Shown: positions 19,183 through 30,500 of the stretch, in pieces
Position numbering within the stretch: position 1 is the stretch's first letter
How the letters are laid out: each line of letters starts with the position of its first letter
From: Lewinellaceae bacterium
GTDB lineage: Bacteria; Bacteroidota; Bacteroidia; Chitinophagales; Saprospiraceae
Length of the DNA stretch: 64,000 bases
Direction of reading: 5' to 3'
NCBI GenBank assembly: GCA_016719605.1
Contig: JADJYW010000001.1
Span: forward strand, 248,001 to 312,000
Program-made: the position numbers and the translations under genes
The notes under the pieces: generated by a model
Databases searched by the model: none
The model's input: the letters and a program-made list of their open reading frames with translations, nothing else
What the model was told of the DNA's origin: nothing

Positions 19183-22100
19183 ATGAATCGGCGCCAATAC
19201 ACCTTTAACGGAGTACGTCTTTCCTCCTCACCTCTAAATCGCACCATCCCGGCCTTCCGCCCGTTGCTGATCATCCCCTTGCTCGCCATGTTTTTGGCCG
19301 TTCCGGCCATGGCCAAGGTGACCGTCAGCGTGGCTACAGGCAACTGGAGTTCGGCGGCCACCTGGAACAACGGTGTTCCTGCCGACGGCGACCAGATTAC
19401 CATCACCGTCGGGCACACGGTGACCCTTACTGCGGATGTCAATTTCATCGCGGCAGGTTCTTCCCTGACGACCAACGGTGTCCTGAACATGAGCACATTT
19501 TTGTGCCGGGTGGTCACCAACACCGTGGCGGCAAACGGCCAGGTGATTCAAAACACGGTTGCCGGCACGGCACAGCAGGCCAATTTGCGCGGTACTACCG
19601 TGACGCTGCACCCCACGAGCACCTACTTTTACACAGGCAACCAGACGGGGTTCACCAGCACGCACCCCGCCTACGGCAACCTGAGCTATGCCTCTACTGC
19701 CGCCGGCAACGGCGTGTTTGAAGTAAACCTTAACGTGGGTGGCAATTTGACCATCAACAACTCGGGCAGCGGAGAAATCCGGTTCGGGGATGCGCTCAAC
19801 CACACCCACAACATCGCCGGCTCGCTGCTGGTGACGGCCGGGAATGTGGTGGGCAGCAATGGCGCCGCCAATATCCTGCTTGATGTGAACGGCGGGTTGA
19901 CCATCGGCGGCGGCGCGTCGTTCAAGGCCTGTGCTGCCGCCGGCGGCCTGACCATCAACCTCGCCGGCAACCTGACCCAAAACGGCACCCTGACCAGCAC
20001 CGGAGTTGGTACGTTCCGCGTTGTTTTCGACGGCAGCGGCAACTCCACTATTTCGGGTACCGTGGCTTCGATTCCGTTGTCCAATGTCACCATGAACAAG
20101 ACCGGTAGCGCGCTGGCAATTTTGGCGCAAAACCTGGCTATCGGGAAAAACCTGACGTTCACCAACGGGAAAATCCAGACCGCAAATTTCAACCTCACCA
20201 TGGCCGCACTGGCCACAATCACCGGCGCTTCTGCGGCGAACGGTTTTGTGGAAACAACGGGTATGGGCAAACTGATTTTCGCCCAAACAAACCCCATCGC
20301 CAATTTCCCTGTCGGAAAAGGCAGTTTCACCCCGGCCCAGATCACAACCACAGCCTTCGCCAGTACTTATGGCGTGCGGGTAGAAGACGGCTTTTTGGCC
20401 GACACCGGCTGCACCGGATTCGTGACCGACGATGCCGTGAAAAAAATGTGGATCGTCACGCGCGAAGCAGGTACCGGTACGATCCAGAATATGGAGATGA
20501 CCTGGAACGGCAGCGACGAAGGCACTACCTTCAACCGCAACGTGTGCGGCATGGTACAATACACCAACAGCAACTGGGAAAATGCCGTGCCGAACATGGC
20601 CACCGGCTCCAATCCGTACCAGCGTGCCCGCATTTTTGCCGGCCTCATCGGTGGCACTTTTGGTGTGATTGACACCAGTTCGCAGATCAACCTCACTGCG
20701 CCCAGCGGGACGAGCAACAGCCCCTTGTGTGCCGGCGCCACGCTGAACCTGACGCGTACATCGCAGCTGATCGGCGGCGCCATCTACCAGTGGTCCAAAC
20801 AGGGCGGCGGCTTCAACCCCACCCCGGGGCCGGACGCTTCCATCCCCAATGTACAGCCCGCCAATGCAGGCAACTACCTGCTCACCATGAGCAAATACGG
20901 CTGCAACTACACCTCTTCGGCAGTAGCCGTCACGATAAGCGCCCCGCCGGTGTGCAGTATCGCCGGCCCGCCGACGGTGTGCGCCAATACGCCCGGGCAT
21001 ATTTATGCCGGCCCGGGTGGCCAAAACGGCTACGAATGGTCGATCACGGGCAACGGAACCTTGTCCGGCCCGAACAACGGCCCAACAGCAACCGTAAACG
21101 CCAATGCATCCGGCACATACACCGTGACGCTTACCGTCACCGGTACCAATGGCTGCAAAACCACCTGCACGCAAGTGGTCACCGTGACGGCTCGCCCAAC
21201 GGGTGTCCTGAGCGGCAATGCCGCGATTTGTGTTGGTGGAAGTGCTACCCTCAGCATAGCGGTCACCGGCACCGGCCCATGGGGCGGTACCCTGAGCAAC
21301 GGCATCAATTTCAGCGGAAACAGCAGCCCGATAGGGGTTACCGTTAGTCCGGCGATGCAAACAACCTACACGCTGGCTACCTTGCAAGATGCTACCTGTG
21401 CTGCCACGCCCAACGATCTGAGCGGCCAGGCCTTGATCACAATTGAGGTTTTGCAAATTTTCCAGATGACCGGCGGCGGCGCGTACTGCATTGGCGGCAA
21501 CGGCTCCGAAGTGGGCCTGAGCGACTCGGAACCGGGCACAATGTACCAATTAAAACTCAATGGAAATCCGGTTGGCAGCCCCGTAGCAGGCACCGGTTCA
21601 CCCCTCAGTTTTGGCCTGCAAGCGGCTGTTGGAAACTACACGGCTATGGCAACCCGAATCGGTATCGGCTGCATGGAGAATATGGGCGGATCGGTCAATG
21701 TGAGTATCAATCCGCTGCCTGTGGTTAGCCTGAATCTCGGCGACGACTCGGCCAATGCCCTCGAAATCAATGTGCCGCTTACCGGCGGCAGCCCAACCGG
21801 CGGCACTTACGATGGCCCCGGGGTGGCAGGTAACGCCATCAACCCCTCCGCAGCAGGTATCGGCATGCACACCATCACTTACACCGTGACGGACAATAAC
21901 GGTTGTTCCAATACGGCTACCGATGTGTTCACCGTCACCCCGGCTCCAGGGCTTAACCTGTTTCTGGATGCCCCCGAAAGTGCCGAATGCGGCGAGGAGT
22001 TTGTCGTGGATGTTGAAGCGGCAGCCAATTTTACCGACCTCGGCACCTTGCAGTTCAGTGTTGCGTGGGATACCAGTGTATTCACTACCATCGCCATTGA

Positions 22101-24444
22101 ACCGCAAACCGTTGACAACAGTGTGCCGCTCACCGGCTTTATCGGCGGTGTACTGGTTTACTCCTGGCTCGATTCATCCGGGATGTACGGCGCTTCGCTG
22201 CCCGACGGCTCCCTGCTCCTGCGTTTGCGCTTCCGGGTGCTCAACTGTGGCGCCAATGGCACCGTGTCCATTGTCGGCTCGCCCCGTGTCATCGAAGCTT
22301 CCGACCTGAACTACGCCGTAGTGCCGGTTGTGCTCCTCGGTGTTGCCGATATTTCCGTGGAAGACACCCAGCCGCCTGCGTTCACGAGTTTACCCGCAAA
22401 CACAACGGTCTCTTGCAGCAATATACCTGCTCCCGGGCAGCCAACGGCAACGGACAACTGTGACGCCAATCCAGGCGTGTTGTACCTCGGCCAGAGCACC
22501 GCGCCCGGCGCTTGCCCCAATAAATATATGCTCACGCGTACCTGGCGCGCTACCGATGCCTGCGGCAATTCCATTACCGGGACGCAGCTCATTGCCGTGA
22601 CGGACACAACGGCTCCAACTTTTGCCGTTCCGGCAAACACGACAATTTCACTGAATGCACAATGCCAATACGATACGCCCGCTCCGGGTACTACCGGGAC
22701 GGTGACGAACGCTGCGGACAATTGTTCTCCGGCGCAGGCATTGGTTGCCACGTTTACCGATCAGTTTGTGCCCACGTCGGGCGGTCAGGGTTCCATCCAG
22801 CGTGCCTGGGTTGTCACGGACGAGTGTGGCAACACCGCGTCATCGCAAATTCAAATCATTGCGGTGCAAGACCTGGCGCCGCCGACTGTTGTTTGTCCAA
22901 ACAGCGTTACGGTGTCGGGTAGCGGCGGCGAATGCGAGTTTGCACCTGCTTTTGGAAACTACGATCCGACGGTATCCGACAACTGCGGTATTTCCACAAC
23001 AGCCTACACGTTGAGCGGCGCTACGCAAGGTAACGGCTTCGGCTCGCTGGACGGGGTGATGTTTGCTATTGGCCAGACAACGGTAACTTGGACGGTCACC
23101 GACATCAATGGCCAGGTGGCTTCCTGCTCGTTTAGCATCACGGTCAACGAGTGTTCCGGCATCAGCGGAAAACTGATCTGGAAAGGCGACCCCGACGGTA
23201 TTGCCGGTGTGGCATTGGCCAATGTGGCCCTCACGGGCGACGCCTCCGACCTGTTCGGGCCGACCGACCCGAGCGGTCTCTTTACCGTGACGGGCGGTGG
23301 AAACGTAACGCTGACGCCAACCAAAACGACTCCGCCGGCCGACTCGATGAACGGCGTGACGGCTGCCGATGCGCTGGTGCTGTTGAATCACCTGAACAAT
23401 AACCCGCCGATCACCGATCCCTACAAACTCATGGCGGCGGATATTGATCTGAATAATGTGCTGGACGGCAACGACTGGCAGGCTATTCGGCGGGCAGTAC
23501 TGGGCAGCCCGCAGTCGCTGGCATTATTTAAAGCCAAACCGTGGCGCTTTGTGCCCACGCCCAGCCCCGGGCCCGGCTTCCCGGGCTACACCCCGGCGGC
23601 GAATCCCTTCCTGTTGCCCATTCCCGAAAGCCGACCCTTGCTCGGCGTATCGGGTGGAGTGGCCGGGCAGGATTTTTTCGGCCTCAAAATGGGTGATCTG
23701 GACTACTCCGCCAACCCCAACCTGAAACCCGAAGCACAATTGCCCGTGGTTTTATTAACCCGGGATCAGGTATTGACGGCTGGAAAAGAATACGAAGTAA
23801 CCTTCCGCACCTCGCATTTCGACGACCTGACGGGTTATCAATTTGCGTTGCAATTTGAAACATCCCGGCTGCAATTGCTGGATATTGACCTCGCCAACAC
23901 ACCACTTGGCTTGAATAAAGCGGAGCACTTCGGCCTCTACAATATTGCCGAAGGCGAAATCCGCAGCGTGTGGCTGGATGCCGTCGGACAAACCCTGCCC
24001 GAGGGCATTGCGGTGTTCACCTTGCGCTTCCGGGCGCTGGAGGGCGGTGCATTGCTGAGCGATGTGCTACGGCTCGAATCCAATATTCTGGTTCCGGAGG
24101 CATACACCATCGAACAGGGCCGCGCCGAGGTACAATTAGTATTCACCGACGCGCAAACGACCGACGTGACCAATCCCGCCGCTGCTGCGGGAGTACACCT
24201 GCTGCAAAACCGTCCGAACCCGTTCTCCGGCGTTACGGCTATTGGTTTTGTGCTGCCTCAGGCTTGTGACGCGCAACTGCGCGTGTTCGATGCCACGGGC
24301 CGCGAGCTGTTCCGACTGAACAAGGCTTACCCGGCCGGCTACTCCGAGGAGACCGTCCGCGTCAACGCCGCTGCTGGTATCCTGTACTACGAACTAACCA
24401 CACCGTTTGGGCAACTGGCCCGGCGCATGGTCATTTCGGATTGA
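19183..24444 (+). CDS. Large T9SS-secreted protein with repeat-rich N-terminus, two cohesin-like domains, HYR repeats, a dockerin-like module and a type A sorting domain
   Basis: About 1,753 residues. The ATG at 19183 gives a signal peptide (PLLIIPLLAMFLAVPAMA) after a basic N-region; the longer open frame from 19078 lacks this logic. Order: Thr/Asn/Gly-rich beta-helix-like region (about 19320-20700), PKD/Ig-like domains (to about 21940), cohesin-like domain (about 21950-22350, LNLFLDAPESAECGEEFVVD), HYR-type domains (22370-23150), a carboxypeptidase-like or dockerin-associated strand region, a dockerin-like module (GVTAADALVLLNHL then ADIDLNNVLDGNDWQAIRRA, an EF-loop-like spacing), a second cohesin-like domain (23740-24130) and a C-terminal T9SS type A sorting signal (LLQNRPNPFSG to ARRMVISD). 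Probably exported and surface-linked. The next gene repeats the same C-terminal order, so the two are paralogues. Confidence 0.85.
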   Translation: MNRRQYTFNGVRLSSSPLNRTIPAFRPLLIIPLLAMFLAVPAMAKVTVSVATGNWSSAATWNNGVPADGDQITITVGHTVTLTADVNFIAAGSSLTTNGVLNMSTFLCRVVTNTVAANGQVIQNTVAGTAQQANLRGTTVTLHPTSTYFYTGNQTGFTSTHPAYGNLSYASTAAGNGVFEVNLNVGGNLTINNSGSGEIRFGDALNHTHNIAGSLLVTAGNVVGSNGAANILLDVNGGLTIGGGASFKACAAAGGLTINLAGNLTQNGTLTSTGVGTFRVVFDGSGNSTISGTVASIPLSNVTMNKTGSALAILAQNLAIGKNLTFTNGKIQTANFNLTMAALATITGASAANGFVETTGMGKLIFAQTNPIANFPVGKGSFTPAQITTTAFASTYGVRVEDGFLADTGCTGFVTDDAVKKMWIVTREAGTGTIQNMEMTWNGSDEGTTFNRNVCGMVQYTNSNWENAVPNMATGSNPYQRARIFAGLIGGTFGVIDTSSQINLTAPSGTSNSPLCAGATLNLTRTSQLIGGAIYQWSKQGGGFNPTPGPDASIPNVQPANAGNYLLTMSKYGCNYTSSAVAVTISAPPVCSIAGPPTVCANTPGHIYAGPGGQNGYEWSITGNGTLSGPNNGPTATVNANASGTYTVTLTVTGTNGCKTTCTQVVTVTARPTGVLSGNAAICVGGSATLSIAVTGTGPWGGTLSNGINFSGNSSPIGVTVSPAMQTTYTLATLQDATCAATPNDLSGQALITIEVLQIFQMTGGGAYCIGGNGSEVGLSDSEPGTMYQLKLNGNPVGSPVAGTGSPLSFGLQAAVGNYTAMATRIGIGCMENMGGSVNVSINPLPVVSLNLGDDSANALEINVPLTGGSPTGGTYDGPGVAGNAINPSAAGIGMHTITYTVTDNNGCSNTATDVFTVTPAPGLNLFLDAPESAECGEEFVVDVEAAANFTDLGTLQFSVAWDTSVFTTIAIEPQTVDNSVPLTGFIGGVLVYSWLDSSGMYGASLPDGSLLLRLRFRVLNCGANGTVSIVGSPRVIEASDLNYAVVPVVLLGVADISVEDTQPPAFTSLPANTTVSCSNIPAPGQPTATDNCDANPGVLYLGQSTAPGACPNKYMLTRTWRATDACGNSITGTQLIAVTDTTAPTFAVPANTTISLNAQCQYDTPAPGTTGTVTNAADNCSPAQALVATFTDQFVPTSGGQGSIQRAWVVTDECGNTASSQIQIIAVQDLAPPTVVCPNSVTVSGSGGECEFAPAFGNYDPTVSDNCGISTTAYTLSGATQGNGFGSLDGVMFAIGQTTVTWTVTDINGQVASCSFSITVNECSGISGKLIWKGDPDGIAGVALANVALTGDASDLFGPTDPSGLFTVTGGGNVTLTPTKTTPPADSMNGVTAADALVLLNHLNNNPPITDPYKLMAADIDLNNVLDGNDWQAIRRAVLGSPQSLALFKAKPWRFVPTPSPGPGFPGYTPAANPFLLPIPESRPLLGVSGGVAGQDFFGLKMGDLDYSANPNLKPEAQLPVVLLTRDQVLTAGKEYEVTFRTSHFDDLTGYQFALQFETSRLQLLDIDLANTPLGLNKAEHFGLYNIAEGEIRSVWLDAVGQTLPEGIAVFTLRFRALEGGALLSDVLRLESNILVPEAYTIEQGRAEVQLVFTDAQTTDVTNPAAAAGVHLLQNRPNPFSGVTAIGFVLPQACDAQLRVFDATGRELFRLNKAYPAGYSEETVRVNAAAGILYYELTTPFGQLARRMVISD

Positions 24445-24550
24445 TTCGATTCGTGCGATTGATTCGATTCGTTCGATTACCATCTTGATGACGTTGATGT
24501 CTCGCTCGGTAATCGGATCAATCGAATCAATCGCACGAATCGAATCAATC
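24439..24550. repeat. 112-bp near-perfect palindrome between the two giant genes
   Basis: A left arm (24439-24481) and right arm (24508-24550) of about 43 bases each, made of GATTCGATT-like units, are complementary with few mismatches around a 26-base loop. The left arm includes the last Asp codon and the TGA of the upstream gene. There is no T tract, so it is not a classic terminator, although the RNA hairpin would be strong. Confidence 0.8.
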
Positions 24551-24584
24551 GAAACAATCCACACAACATTCATCATTCACCATA

Positions 24585-27500
24585 ATGCCCCCGTTCGCTA
24601 TGGGAAATTTCCAACGTTTCATATCAATGGCTCCGAATCAATATGGCCGGTTCTGTTTGGCCCCGAGTATCAATTTTGTAAAAGCCGCCCTGTTGGTACT
24701 GGGTAGCGCATTTGCGCCCGAGGCGCTTTCCGGGCAGGTTTATTCCTTCACGAACGCATCTTCCGGCGCACCGGCTGTGGTAGCAACGAATGCTACTGCA
24801 ACAAGTCTGACACGCGGCTCCGGTGTATTGGGCACGGGTTTGTCCTGTTCCGGCCTTACAGAAGGGTTTGGCGCTGAAAACTGGGCAACTTCGGTGTTCG
24901 CGGGCGCATCCAGCATCACGAGTTCCAATACCGGCGGGGACTATATCGAGTTCACGTTGAAACCTGATGCCGGGTATCAGTTGAATATCACCGGATTCAC
25001 GGCGTCGAGTCGCAGAACGGGCGTCGCCGGGGATAATCGCGGGCCACGCGAACTGATCTATGCGTACAGCAATTCCGGTTCGGCTTTTGAAAGCAATTTT
25101 TCCGGCCCGTATACCCCGCAGCAAAGTACAGATTGCCTGCAAACGGGCGCCACACACGCCTGGGCAGGTTTTAGTCCGGTCATTGTCACCGATTCCATTG
25201 TTTTTCGGATATACGGTTACGATGCCGGAATCAATAATGTTGGCGATTTATTCCTGTACAATGTGGTTGTCGGCGGGGTAGTGGAAACACTCGACCTGAC
25301 GCTGGAGGCTACATCGCTTGCAGCGGCTGCCGCTTGCGGCGATACGCTCGATGTGGTTGTGTTGGCTACGAGCGGTTTTTTCGATTTGTCGAGCCTGCAG
25401 TACTCGCTCAACTGGACAGTCGGCGACTTTCAATACCTGTCGCACACAGCAATGTCTATTGGCGGTTCGGCCCCGATAATCGGAACAGACACAACAAGCG
25501 AGTTGTCGTTTTCCTGGATTGGCGCTTGTACTACATTGCCGGACAGCGATACGCTGCTGACGATCCGGTACCTGGCAACGGGTTGTATATCTCCAGGTGC
25601 GAGCATCGAAATTACCGGCGCCCCTTTGTCGCTCGAAGCGTACGACTGCGGGGTGAATGAGATCATGGTGAACCCGGTAAACAACGTGTCGGTGGATATT
25701 TCTGCCGGCTCGACAGTGACCTTGAGCTGCCCGGCCGATGCAACAGAAGCGGCCGGCCAAACGCAAGCAGCGATCAATGCTGCATTTTCGGCCTGGATCA
25801 ATTCTTTTGGTTTTAGCGGCGGTTGTATCCCCGTCGGAGTATTTAACATTGACACTTCTGTGATGCCGTCTGCTTGTGGCGACACCATCGTGGCGACCTA
25901 TACGGTGACGAGCAACTGTGCTTCGCCCGCGTCCTGTACGCGTACGTTCATCGTCACTCCCGTACCGACGGTGGGCATCATCCAGTTTGACGGCAACCCG
26001 TTCAGCAATGTATGCGTAGGGGATACGGCGGTTTTCCGGGCAGCAGTGCCGAATTCCGGCGCACCGGCGATACCCGTACAGACCTATGCCTGGACGCTGA
26101 GCGGTTCGCCGGTGATCACACCCGCCGGCGGTTTGGGCGCCGACGGCATTACTTATCGCCGCCAGGAGGCCATCTACGCCGCCCCCGCAGTCGGCCCACA
26201 AACCGTAAACCTGACGGTGACCTACACCAATGGTTGTGTGGAAACCGCCGCACAGCACACCATCACGGTACATGCCTTGCCGGTGGCAATATGCCCCGGC
26301 GATACCGTGCTATGCGCGGATTCGCCGGTACTTGATTTGACAACACTGACCCCGTCGGCAGCGCCGACGCCCGGCGTGTTTTCCGGTATGGGTGTCAGTG
26401 GCGCCAATTTTGATCCGTCGGTAGCGGGCGTGGGTGTACACACGATAATATATGAGCACACCAATGCAAACAGCTGTACCGACACTTGCTCCTTCACGAT
26501 TACCGTTGATGCTGTCCCTTCCGCCACGATCAACTACAACACTGCCCCCGAAGGCGCCTGCGCCAGTGGCGAAACGGTGTGCAGCGGCGAAGTGACGGAT
26601 TTGACGTTTATGGTTGCCAATGCTGATTCGCTCATCGTGACCGAAATCCGGCACGAGTTGGAAGTCATGGGTGATGATATCTGCGCTCCCGGCGCTATCC
26701 CGGGCTATGGCCCGATTACCGGCGCTACCATCAATGTCGGGGACAATGTGGTTGCGGGTATTTTTCAGTCTTTTGTAAACAAAAGCGGCAAAAAAGTGCG
26801 CGTATCGTTCCGCCTGGAACCGCGCTCCGGTACAGGCGCCAAGTGTGTGGGTGCTATCGAAACGGCCAATATCGTCGTGGAACCTGCTCCGGAATTGGTG
26901 AATTGCCCAAACAACATAGTGCTACAAACCAGTACAGATAATCCGGGAGATTGTTTGGCAGAACACATCTGGTCGCACCCAACGGTTACCGGCGGTTGTG
27001 CCCCGGTGATGTTCCTGATGAGCATTGACGGCGCTACCCCCGTGGCTTTCACTCCGGGTGGCCCGGCAGCCGAGGCGTTTAACAAAGACAACCACTCGGT
27101 GGAATACTTGGTCATAGACGCCGGCAGCAATATGGATACCTGCTCGTTTGGCATTAAAGTGGAAGACAACGAACCGCCGACGATCACTTGCCCGACGGGC
27201 AGCCCGTTTGCGCGGACCACCGACCCGATGCAGTGCAACTACACGGTGCAGGGCACGGAGTTCAACCCGACTGCCTTTGGCGACAACTGCCCCGGCTCGA
27301 CGATCTCGAACAGTTTCAACAACAGCGCCACGCTGGCAAACACCGACCTGCCGAAAGGCTCCACCACCATCGTGTGGACGGTGACGGACGGTATGGCGAT
27401 GACCTCGACGAACTGCTCCATCGTAGTGACGGTGACGGACAACCAGCCGCCGACGATCACTTGCCCGACGGGCAGCCCGTTTGCGCGGAACACCGATCCG

Positions 27501-30500
27501 ATGCAGTGCAACTATACGGTACTGGGTGCGGAGTTCAACCCGACTTTTGGCGACAACTGCCCCGGTGCGACGATCTCCAACGATTTTAATAACAGCGCAA
27601 CCCTCGCGGGCGCCGATCTGTTGAAAGGCTCGACCACGATTGTGTGGACGGTGACGGACGGTATGGCGATGTCGAGCACGACCTGCTCCATCGTAGTAAC
27701 GGTAACGGACAACCAGCCGCCGACGATTACTTGCCCGTTTGTCAGCCCGTTTGCCCGCAACACAGATGGCGGTGCATGCAACTACACGGTACAGGGTGTT
27801 GAATTTGACCCAATCATTTTTGGCGACAACTGCCCCGGCGCGACGATCTCCAACAGTTTCAACAACCTGAGTACGCTCTTTCAGGCGGATTTGCCGAAAG
27901 GCTCCACCACGATTGTGTGGACGGTGACGGACGGCATGGCGATGTCGAGCACAACGTGCTCTATCGTGGTGAACGTAACGGACAATCAACTCCCAACGAT
28001 CACCTGCGCGTCGGGTTCGCCCTTTGCGCGGAATACCGACACCCTGCAGTGCAACTACACGGTGCTGGGCACGGAGTTTGACCCGACGGCATTTGGCGAC
28101 AACTGCCCCGGCGCGACGATTTCCAATAATTTCAACAACAGTGCAAGCCTTGCAGGCGCCGATTTGCCGAAAGGCCCAACCACCATTGTGTGGACGGTGA
28201 CGGACGGCATGGCGATGTCAAGCACAACCTGTGCCATTGTGGTGAACGTGGCGGACAACCAACCGCCGACGATCACCTGCCCGACGGGCAGCCCGTTTGC
28301 GCGGAACACCGATCCGATGCAGTGCAACTACACGGTGCTGGGCACGGAGTTCGACCCGACCGCCTTTGGCGACAACTGCCCCGGCGCGACGATTTCCAAC
28401 AGTTTCAACAACAGCGCGACCCTTGCAGGCGCCGATTTGCCGAAAGGCTCGACTACCATCGTGTGGACGGTAACCGACGGTATGGCGATGACCTCGACGA
28501 ACTGCTCCATCGTAGTGAACGTGGCGGACAACCAGCCGCCGACGATCACTTGCCCGACGGGCAGCCCGTTTGCGCGGAACACCGATCCGATGCAGTGCAA
28601 CTACACGGTACTGGGCGCGGAGTTTAACCCGACTTTTGGCGACAACTGTCCCGGTGCGACGATCTCCAACGATTTCAATAACAGCGCAACCCTTGCGGGC
28701 GCCGATTTGCCGAAAGGCTCCACGACGATTGTGTGGACAGTGACGGACGGTATGGCGATGTCGAGCACGACCTGCGCCATCGTGGTGACGGTGACGGACA
28801 ACCAGCCGCCGACGATTACTTGTCCGGCAGGCAGTCCGTTCACCCGCAACGCAGATGTGGGCGAATGCACCTACACGGTGTCGGGCACGGAATTTGACCC
28901 GACCGCTGCCGGCGACAATTGCCCGATGACGACCGTGAGCAATAATTTCAACAACCTGGCCACGCTGGCCGGCGCCACGTTGCCAAGCGGAGACACCAGT
29001 ATCGTCTGGAAGATAACCGCTATGAACGGCGACACGGCCACCTGCGTCATCGAAGTCACGGTGGAAAACTTTGCTCCGCCTGTTATCAACTGCCCCGGCC
29101 CGATATCCGTGCAATGCGGCAACACCCTGCCCGCCGTTACCGGCGAACCCACGGTGGATAATGACTGCAACGTGGATATTACATACATAGACAGCGATAC
29201 CACGGGCACATTGCCTTGTGTTTATTCGTTCAAACGGACGTTCACGGCTACTGATCCTTCGAACAACACCGATTCATGTACCCAGATCATTTCCGTACAA
29301 GACACCCTGGCGCCAACATTCACTGTTTGCCCGATGAATATGACTGTCGAATGCGGTAGCAGCACCGATCCGATGGTGACCGGCACGCCGGCCATTGTGG
29401 ACAATTGCGACCTTATGCCTATACTGTCTGTCCCGAGCGACATCATCGTCGAAACACCCGGACCTTGTGAGGAAAAAGTCATTACCCGTACCTGGTACGC
29501 CGTGGACCACTGTTTTAACTCAACATCCTGTGTGCAAACGATCACCGTGGATGACACGACGCCTCCCATGCTGACCTGTCCGGCCAGCCTGACTATTGAG
29601 TGCGGTACCGACACCATCCCCGGCTTGACGGCGCCTACCGGAGCGGCTACTGCTACCGACAATTGTGGTACGGTGACCGTTACCCACAGCAGCGTGCACA
29701 TACCGGTGATGAACAATTGTCCGGACGTGCGGCTGATTTTCCGCACCTGGACGGCAACGGATGCCTGCGGCAATGTGACCACTTGCTCGGTACAAAACAT
29801 CATTATCCGCGATACGACTGCTCCGGTGCTCACAAATCCGGCTACGGACAAGACGGTGGAATGCGACGGCGCGGGCAACACGGTTGAACTAAATGCCTGG
29901 CTCGCCTCCAACGGCGCCGGCGCTACGGCAACGGATACCTGCGCCAATGTGACCTGGAGCCACAACTTCACCAGCCTGAGCAACGGTTGTGGTGCTTCGG
30001 GCAGCGCAACCGTGACCTTTACGGCTACGGACGGCTGTGGACACACGACGGCTACGGTCGCCACCTTCACCGTCTTGGACAACTTCCATACCGACATGGA
30101 CGACTGTTGCGGGTATGCTGGACGTGACGCTGGAATGCAGCGACGTAGCGGGCCTTGCCCTGGCACAAGCACAAGTTCCGGTGGCTACGGACAACTGCGC
30201 CGACAGCGTGACCAACATAGTGAAAGTTGCCGGCCCATTCGTTGCCGGAAACCTGTGCCCGCAAGCCGGTACCTATACCAATACCTGGACGGCAACGGAT
30301 TCCTGCGGCAACAACCTGAGCACGGTATTTACCCAAATCATCACCATCAGGGACATCACACCTCCTGCGGTTACTGTTCCGGCTACCATAGACATCGAGT
30401 GTAGCACAGCCATTCCGGCTGCGGCTACGGATATTGCATCCTTCCTCGCGTTGGGTGGTGCATTGGCAAGCGACAACTGTACGCTCACGGATAGCCTGAA

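Noticed and set aside
19234..21549. A 771-residue open frame on the minus strand across the first giant gene (also 33466-36030, 854 residues, and 4247-5410)
   Set aside because: The plus-strand frame has a signal peptide, known domains and a sorting signal. The antisense frames are compositional shadows of Thr/Asn/Gly-rich repeats and resemble no family.
24407..24706. ORF of 99 residues rich in Ile, Asp, Ser, Arg over the 24.44 kb palindrome
   Set aside because: Similar peptides arise on both strands because the DNA is palindromic and repetitive.
27178..29077. CRISPR-like array
   Set aside because: The 273-bp units are coding, in frame and contiguous, without spacers; no cas gene is present.
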